Shown here one piece after another: positions 59,033 through 64,000 of a stretch of 64,000 bases of DNA. The notes beneath the pieces were generated by a model. It had not been told where the DNA came from and made no database searches. It was given only the letters and a program-made list of their open reading frames with translations. A program made the translations under genes and the position numbers. Source of the stretch: Actinacidiphila sp965342175 (GTDB taxonomy: Bacteria > Actinomycetota > Actinomycetes > Streptomycetales > Streptomycetaceae); NCBI RefSeq assembly GCF_965342175.1, contig NZ_CBDRBL010000019.1, positions 29,182 through 93,181 of the forward strand. The letters are read 5' to 3'. How positions within the stretch are numbered: the stretch's first letter is position 1; each line of letters begins with the position of its first letter.

Positions 59033-60631
59033 GTGTCCTCGTACCCGCAAGCGCCCGACTCGCCCCTCCCAGGGCCGGCGGACCGACCCGTCGCACCCGA
59101 GTCCCCGGAACGCCTGCAGCAACCCCAGTTCGCTCTGCCCGCGCCCGCGCAGTGGCACTACAAGCCGCGACGGCGCTTCTGGGCGAACCGGACGTTCTGG
59201 CTGGTGGCGCTCTTCTCCGTGCTCGCGCTATGCGGAGTGATCATCCTTGCGCTGGTGCGCCGGCAGACCGGCACGGAGGGCCTGCTGGTCGGTCTGATCC
59301 TCGCCGTCCTGCCGGTCCCGATCCTCGGCGGTGCCTTCCTGTGGCTGGACCGGGTGGAGCCGACACCCCTGCGTGACGCTCTCTTCGCCTTCGTCTGGGG
59401 TGCGTGCGCCGCCACGCTGGTCGCCCTCCTCGCCAACACATATGCGACCGAACTGCTCGCGACGGCCTTCACCGCCACCGACTCGCAGAGCAACGTCTGG
59501 GGGGCGACCTTCGTGGCCCCTGTCGTGGAGGAGAGCACCAAGGGCGCCGCCATCCTGCTGCTCTTCCTCTTCCGCCGCCGCGACTTCACCGGGATCGTCG
59601 ACGGGGTCGTCATAGCCGGACTCACCGCCACCGGCTTCGCGTTCACCGAGAACATCCTCTACCTGGGCTCCGGCTTCGCCGAGGACCAGGCGTACGGCCC
59701 TCACGGCGGCCTGGGCACGACCGCGGCGATGTTCGTCGTCCGGATCGTGATGACCCCCTTCGCGCACCCGCTGTTCACCTCGCTCACCGGCATCGGCTTC
59801 GCCATCGCCGCCACCTCCCGCCCCGGCCAGGCCCGCCGCTGGCTGGCGCCGGTGGGCGGCTGGCTGCTCGCGATGGTCCTGCACGGCACCTGGAACGGCT
59901 CCGCCTCGTTCAGCCCGCTCGGCTTCCTCGCCGTCTACGCGACGGTGATGGTCCCGCTCCTCGGCCTGCTGGTCTGGCTCGCGATCTGGTCCCGCTCGAA
60001 CGAGCTCAAGACGATCCGCGCCCAGCTGCCCCAGTACGCCATGGCCGGCTGGCTCAGCCCGCCCGAGCCCACCGCCATCGGCTCCATGAGGGGCCGCGGG
60101 CTCGCCCGCTCCGCCGCCCGCGCCGCGCAGGGCAAGGCGGCCGCCCGCGCCGTCCGCGAGTACGTGTCCTTCGCGACCTCGCTCGCCTTTCTGCGAGCCC
60201 GCGCGAACCGCGGGGCGGCCGGCGCCGACTTCCAGGTCCGGGAGCAGGAGCTACTGCACCACCTGTGGGAGCGCAAGGCCGTCGCCCAGCCCGCGCTCGT
60301 GCATGCCGCCCACGCCATCCGGCCCGTTTTCCCGCCGGTCTACTCCTGGGTGACGCCCTCGCCGTACGGGCAGCCCTGGCCGCTCGCGCATGCATGGCCG
60401 GCACCTCAGGCGTGGCCGCGTCAGCAGACGTGGCCGCAGCAGGCGTGGCCGCACTCGCCGGGCCGGCCGCAGCGGCAGGCGTGGCCGCAGCAGCCCGCGC
60501 AGCCGGGGGCGCAGGGGGCCTATCCACAGGGCTGGGGACCGGGCCTTCCCCAGGTGCCGCCGCAGCAGGGATGGGGCGGGCAGGCAGCCGTCCCGGACGA
60601 GGACCCCTCGGGCGACGCACAGCCCCGCTGA
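59033..60631 (+). CDS. PrsW-family intramembrane metalloprotease
   Basis: A 532-residue membrane protein. A proline-rich cytoplasmic lead of 55 residues is followed by about eight TM helices (55-315). The PrsW motifs are present: VVEESTKGAAILLLF (EExxK), GFAFTENILYLGSGF (ExxxN), a His in MTPFAHPLFTSLTGIG and HGTWNGS. These residues bind zinc; PrsW in Bacillus cleaves an anti-sigma factor. The C-terminal 120 residues are soluble, with a low-complexity run of AWP and WPQQ repeats. GTG 59033 follows a TAAGGT (59021-59026) by six bases, suggesting a leaderless transcript. Confidence 0.9.
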   Translation: MSSYPQAPDSPLPGPADRPVAPESPERLQQPQFALPAPAQWHYKPRRRFWANRTFWLVALFSVLALCGVIILALVRRQTGTEGLLVGLILAVLPVPILGGAFLWLDRVEPTPLRDALFAFVWGACAATLVALLANTYATELLATAFTATDSQSNVWGATFVAPVVEESTKGAAILLLFLFRRRDFTGIVDGVVIAGLTATGFAFTENILYLGSGFAEDQAYGPHGGLGTTAAMFVVRIVMTPFAHPLFTSLTGIGFAIAATSRPGQARRWLAPVGGWLLAMVLHGTWNGSASFSPLGFLAVYATVMVPLLGLLVWLAIWSRSNELKTIRAQLPQYAMAGWLSPPEPTAIGSMRGRGLARSAARAAQGKAAARAVREYVSFATSLAFLRARANRGAAGADFQVREQELLHHLWERKAVAQPALVHAAHAIRPVFPPVYSWVTPSPYGQPWPLAHAWPAPQAWPRQQTWPQQAWPHSPGRPQRQAWPQQPAQPGAQGAYPQGWGPGLPQVPPQQGWGGQAAVPDEDPSGDAQPR

Positions 60632-60761
60632 TTTCGGTCGCCGGAGCCCATGGCCCGCGACGCCGTCCGCGTACCACCCGGACGGGCGAGCGCGTACGAC
60701 CAGCGGGGTGATCACCGCCCGCGCCCAGCGACCGACCGGACGTCCCCACGGTTGTCGGGAT

Positions 60762-60944
60762 GTGCTGACCACCGAGCCCACCGGGTTGCGGCCCACCACG
60801 GACCAGGCCGCCGCCGTCGCCGCCACCGGCCGCAGCGGCGGAGAGCAGTCCGCCCTCGAGAGCCCGGCCACCCGTGCGCTCGCCGCGTCCCTCGGGGACG
60901 CCGGAAGCGTGCGGGTGCTGCGCGACGACCGCTCCTGCTGCTAG
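60762..60944 (+). CDS. Hypothetical small protein
   Basis: A 60-residue possible protein (GTG 60762; an in-frame GTG at 60708 would add 18 residues). It is alanine/threonine-rich with a folded-looking tail ATRALAASLGDAGSVRVLRD and ends in two cysteines. The stop TAG is part of the TAGGAG that serves as ribosome-binding site of the next gene, which argues that it is translated and coupled. No known family. Confidence 0.45.
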   Translation: MLTTEPTGLRPTTDQAAAVAATGRSGGEQSALESPATRALAASLGDAGSVRVLRDDRSCC

Positions 60945-60954
60945 GAGATCCGCC

Positions 60955-61467
60955 GTGACCCGCGTTCCGAGCCGTGCCGGAGCACTCCGCACCCGCTACC
61001 GCGCCTGGCGCCGCGGCCGTCCCTTCTGGGCAGGAACGTGGACCCTGCTCGCCGGAGCGGAGATCCTCTTCATCCCGCTCGCACAGCCCTCGCTCATGAT
61101 CCAAGGGGGCATCGCCGGTGTCTCCGGCCTCCTCATGGGCGTCTTCCTGCTCGTCCTCGGCCTCACCCTGTGGCTCGCCCCGCGCCACCGGGCCGTCATC
61201 GGCGTCGCCGCCCTGCTCTGCTCCGTCGCCTCCCTGGTGCTGTCCAACTTCGGCGGCTTCCTCATCGGCTTCCTGATGGGCGTCGCCGGCGGGGCCATGG
61301 CGGTCGACTGGATGCCGGACGAGGACGACGACGGCGGTCACGGACGGCGCTCCAGGCCCGTTCCCGACTGGGGCGGCGGGCACGGCACCACGGGCCCCGA
61401 CGTACCGAACGACACCGCACCCGCTCCCGCGGGCGACTCCGAGCCGACGCCGCCCACGGCCTCGTGA
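60955..61467 (+). CDS. DUF6114-like integral membrane protein
   Basis: A 170-residue membrane protein with a basic N-terminus (RTRYRAWRRGRPFWAG) and about four TM helices (TWTLLAGAEILFIPLA, IAGVSGLLMGVFLLVLGLTLWL, VIGVAALLCSVASLVLS, FGGFLIGFLMGVAGGAMAV). A disordered acidic/proline tail follows. GRPFWAGTWTLLAGAEI is the opening typical of the DUF6114 family. GTG 60955 has AGGAGA 6-7 nt upstream. Function unknown; it forms an operon with the small upstream frame. Confidence 0.78.
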   Translation: MTRVPSRAGALRTRYRAWRRGRPFWAGTWTLLAGAEILFIPLAQPSLMIQGGIAGVSGLLMGVFLLVLGLTLWLAPRHRAVIGVAALLCSVASLVLSNFGGFLIGFLMGVAGGAMAVDWMPDEDDDGGHGRRSRPVPDWGGGHGTTGPDVPNDTAPAPAGDSEPTPPTAS

Positions 61468-61482
61468 CGGAGGTCGGCGGCG

Positions 61483-61572
61483 TCAGTCCGCTGACTGGCA
61501 CACGACGGCGCTGGCCAGCAGCACAGCGGTCAGAGCGGTGACGACGAGGGCCCTACGGAAGACTTCTGACAT
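61483..61572 (-). CDS. 29-residue small membrane or secreted peptide
   Basis: The minus-strand frame from ATG 61572 encodes MSEVFRRALVVTALTAVLLA followed by SAVVCQSAD and a TGA. The middle is one hydrophobic helix after a basic start, and the end resembles a short signal-peptide or lipobox-like region (SAVVC). GAGG lies 6 nt upstream, a good ribosome-binding site. It is convergent with the DUF6114-like gene. Comparable short hydrophobic proteins are common in Streptomyces, but this one is uncharacterised. Confidence 0.55.
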   Translation of the reverse strand: MSEVFRRALVVTALTAVLLASAVVCQSAD

Positions 61573-61674
61573 GGCACACCTCAGTGCAACGACGGTTGGC
61601 TTCGAGCGCTCCATAACTTACCGTCATCCCACACGCACGTGGAGTAACCGTCGACCCGCGGCCGCACTTCGGGG

Positions 61675-61893
61675 TTACGAAGTCCTCTGGCCCCGCACCT
61701 GAAGCCCGGCGAGCAGCTCACGCGTGGCCGCCGCCACGGCGTCCACGGCCTCGTCGAACGCCTCCCGGTTGTGCGCCGCAGGCGCCCGGAAGCCGGAGAT
61801 CTTCCGCACGTACTGCAAAGCTGCGGCCCTGATGTCCTCGTCGCCGACCTCGGGCGTCATGGGCGGGCGCAGAGTCTTGATGCTTCGGCACAT
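61675..61893 (-). CDS. DUF2277 family protein
   Basis: A 72-residue small helical protein. MCRSIKTLRPPMTPEVGDEDIRAAALQYVRKISGF and HNREAFDEAVDAVAAATRELL match the DUF2277 family, including the invariant MCR-IKTL start. ATG 61893 is fixed by that start. Family function unknown. Confidence 0.9.
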   Translation of the reverse strand: MCRSIKTLRPPMTPEVGDEDIRAAALQYVRKISGFRAPAAHNREAFDEAVDAVAAATRELLAGLQVRGQRTS

Positions 61894-62252
61894 GCCACCA
61901 GTGTGCCCGCGCCCACTGTCAGGCCCACCCGGCACACGGCCGCCGGCCACACCACCAACCGCCTCCCGACCGGGGCGCGGGCATCGCCCTCCACCGTCAG
62001 CCCCAGGCACCGGCTTCCCCGCATAACTGCGCCACCGGACGCCGCAGCCTTCGTGCTGGCCGCCACCACCCCGTCCCGGCAAGCCAAACCCCCGCGCCCG
62101 CGACCCGCACCACGCGCTCCCACGCGCGCCCGGCCTCTGCCTCGACCGGACGCTCCGCCGACGCTGCGCCGACGCTGCGCACCGGACGCCGCACATGTCG
62201 GTGGCTGCTGCTAAAACTGGCTCACGCCGATTCGCCTCAGGGGGGGGCCTAC
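61894..62252. other. Intergenic region before the PLD-helicase gene
   Basis: About 360 bp between divergent genes. Mostly GC-rich and featureless; just before the helicase it drops in GC. A TAAAAC (around 62212) and a run of G (62240-62247), a possible ribosome-binding site 5-6 nt before GTG 62253, are the only signals I see. Confidence 0.4.
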
Positions 62253-63941
62253 GTGACGAATCCGAAGCACACCCTCGATCCCGTTCCAGGGCTGTACGAG
62301 TCACTCATCACCGACAGTCTCGAGGAGCGCATCAAAGAGCTCGGGACCGATGGATGGAGCGCCGTCGATGAGGTCGTCAGCACCGAGTCTGCTCCTCACG
62401 TGCTGTCCCGCCATATCGCGGGCAGCGTTGAGCGCGTTCTCGCGGGACTGACACCGTCCGAACAGGTTGTCGCCGCCAACCTCATCCTCGAGTCCATGAG
62501 CTCGATCAAAGGTGCCCAGCACGCGACGGATCTCGTCTCTGACGGCCCGCGGCAGTTGCTGGCGCTAGCCCAACAAGATGCAGAGGGCGTGTACGCGATC
62601 CGCCCCGCGACACCCCTGTCCGAAACCGCGCTGATCACGAACTCCCCCGAGGACCCCAGCCTCGGCTACGAACTCCGTGCCGAACTGGCTACTGCGGACA
62701 GAGTCGATCTGCTCTGCGCCTTCGTCAAATGGCACGGGTTGCGTGTCTTGGAGCAGTCCCTCCGTGCAGCGAACGAGCGCGGTGTGCCCATCCGCGTCAT
62801 TACCACGACATACGTCGGCGCCACCGAACGCCGTGCCCTGGATCGTCTCGTTCGGGAGTTCGGCGCCGAGGTCAAGGTCAATTACGAGCTGCGCTCCACG
62901 AGGCTGCACGCCAAGGCATGGCTCTTCCGACGCAAAACCGGTTATGACACGGCTTACGTGGGCAGTTCCAATCTCTCCAAAGCTGCTCTCTTGGACGGAC
63001 TGGAGTGGAACGTACGGCTGTCGTCGGTAGCCACGCCCAGCGTTCTGCGGAAGTTCGAGGCAACCTTCGACGCCTACTGGAGCGAGCCGGCGTTCGAGTC
63101 GTACGACCCCGACCGGGACGCCCGTCGGCTCGACGAGGCACTCATCACAGCAGGCGGCGGAAGTGCGCCCGGCAGCGGCCAAAGGCTCAGTCTCTCGGGG
63201 CTTGAGGTTCGCCCCTACCCGCACCAGCGCGACATGCTGGAGCGACTCGAAGTGGAGCGGGAGGTCCACGATCGGCATCGGAACCTCCTCGTGGCAGCCA
63301 CGGGCACGGGCAAGACCGTCATGGCAGCCCTCGACTACAAACACCTACGGAGCAAGAACGGTCGCGACCTGAAGCTGCTCTTCGTCGCTCACCGCAAAGA
63401 GATACTCGAGCAGTCCCTGCGCACCTACCAGGATGTACTCGTCGACGCGAACTTCGGAGAGCTCCTCGTAGGTGGAGAGATCCCGAACGATTGGACGCAC
63501 GTATTCGCGAGCGTCCAGTCCCTGAACGCCAAGGCCCTGGACCGCTTCGCACCCGACCACTTCGACGTCGTCGTGATCGACGAGTTCCACCACGGCGTCT
63601 CCCCCACCTACCGGAAGATCATCGACCACTTCGCTCCGCAAGAGCTGCTGGGCCTCACGGCAACCCCAGAGCGCATGGACGGCCAAAACATCCAGGACGA
63701 GTTCTTCGACGGTCGCATCGCGGCCGAGATGCGGCTGTGGGAGGCCCTTGAGAACGACCTGCTGACCCCCTTCCACTACTTCGGCATCACCGACAACGCC
63801 GACATGAGCGCCATCGCGTGGAAGGCGGGCGCCTACGACAGGACCGGGCTGGACAACCTCTTCACCGGCAACGACGCTCGCGCCCGCCTCGTCGTCCAAG
63901 CCGTCCATGACAAGGTCACCGACCCCGGCTCCATGAGGGCC
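62253..63941 (+). CDS. PLD-nuclease/superfamily II helicase, 3' part lost (probable IS insertion)
   Basis: The readable part is about 563 codons from GTG 62253 and has no stop before the window ends. Residues about 150-300 are a phospholipase-D-like nuclease domain: RLHAKAWLF with HxK at 219-221, and VGSSNLSKAAL at 236. A DEAD/DEAH helicase follows: Walker A ATGTGKT near 350, DEFHHG at 443, LTATPERMDG. Intact relatives continue with GSMRALGFCVSV and end in helicase-C and DUF3427 domains near 1000 residues. Here the match stops after GSMRAL (63941) and IS-like DNA begins. Codon use is less GC-biased than in neighbours, suggesting transfer. Probably a defence or DNA-repair protein, now disrupted. 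Confidence 0.8.
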
Positions 63942-64000
63942 CTATTGATCCGAAACGGTTTGGGTTCTGGGTCGTTGGTGATGTGTGAGCGATCTGGTGG
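63940..64000 (+). mobile_element. Left end of an IS5-family insertion sequence (partial)
   Basis: After the helicase codons for GSMRAL the sequence changes to a lower-GC stretch starting near CCTATTGATCCG. GTG 63985 then opens a frame coding V-S-D-L-V to the window edge. Streptomyces IS5-family transposases commonly start MSDLVERLVPDELW, so I read this as IS terminal DNA plus the first five codons of its transposase. The exact boundary and inverted repeat cannot be fixed from 60 bp. Confidence 0.55.

Noticed and set aside
61724..62214. Plus-strand frames antisense to the DUF2277 gene
   Set aside because: The DUF2277 assignment on the minus strand is clear; the antisense frames have no family features.

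Overview
The window is very GC-rich, with GTG/TTG starts, two 'conservon' operons, a TipA-type regulator, an SpoIIE-type phosphatase, an MreB-like actin and many Streptomyces-type orphan families. It is almost certainly chromosomal DNA of a Streptomyces or close relative. All calls come from reading the sequence and from remembered family features; no database search was run.

Layout. 1-13.7 kb: lipid acyltransferase, ThrE-type exporter, DedA protein, YbjQ protein, a TipA-like regulator divergent from a LysE-type exporter over a shared operator, glutamate decarboxylase, two overlapping secreted paralogues, a LytM/M23 endopeptidase and an MreB-like protein. 13.9-18.5 kb: conservon 1 (cvnA-B-C-D, kinase with a NIT-type sensor). 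19.5-25.8 kb: amino-acid permease with an internal 27-bp tandem repeat, VWA lipoprotein, FMN-binding protein, DUF2786 protein, subtilisin-like protease. 25.8-30.3 kb: a class I terpene synthase downstream of conservon 2.

31.0-36.1 kb: a complete type I-E Cascade operon (cse1-cse2-cas7e-cas5e-cas6e) without cas3, cas1 or cas2. Scraps flank it: a strong operator and start signal whose reading frame runs into antisense cas DNA on one side, and decayed CRISPR repeats plus an aldehyde dehydrogenase fragment on the other. 37.2-47.3 kb: PAS/GAF/PP2C/HATPase regulator, ECF sigma factor whose 3' end overlaps a convergent STAS gene, TerD, gdhA, methyltransferase, a multiply frameshifted membrane-protein pseudogene, a secreted barrel protein, a PIN-domain relic and tRNA-Thr(CGU).

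47.4-61.9 kb: secreted TAP-like peptidase, an esterase-fold protein lacking its nucleophile serine, a minisatellite that includes the holB 3' end, holB, an asparagine-synthase-like protein, a sporulation-type regulator, lhgO, trmB, a PrsW protease and small membrane proteins. 62.2-64 kb: a lower-GC PLD-nuclease/superfamily II helicase apparently interrupted by the left end of an IS5-family element at the window edge.

The most distinctive points are the orphan Cascade with its relic array, the conserved tipA promoter logic with loss of the thiostrepton-capturing cysteine, the holB-linked repeat array, and the IS-interrupted defence-like helicase.
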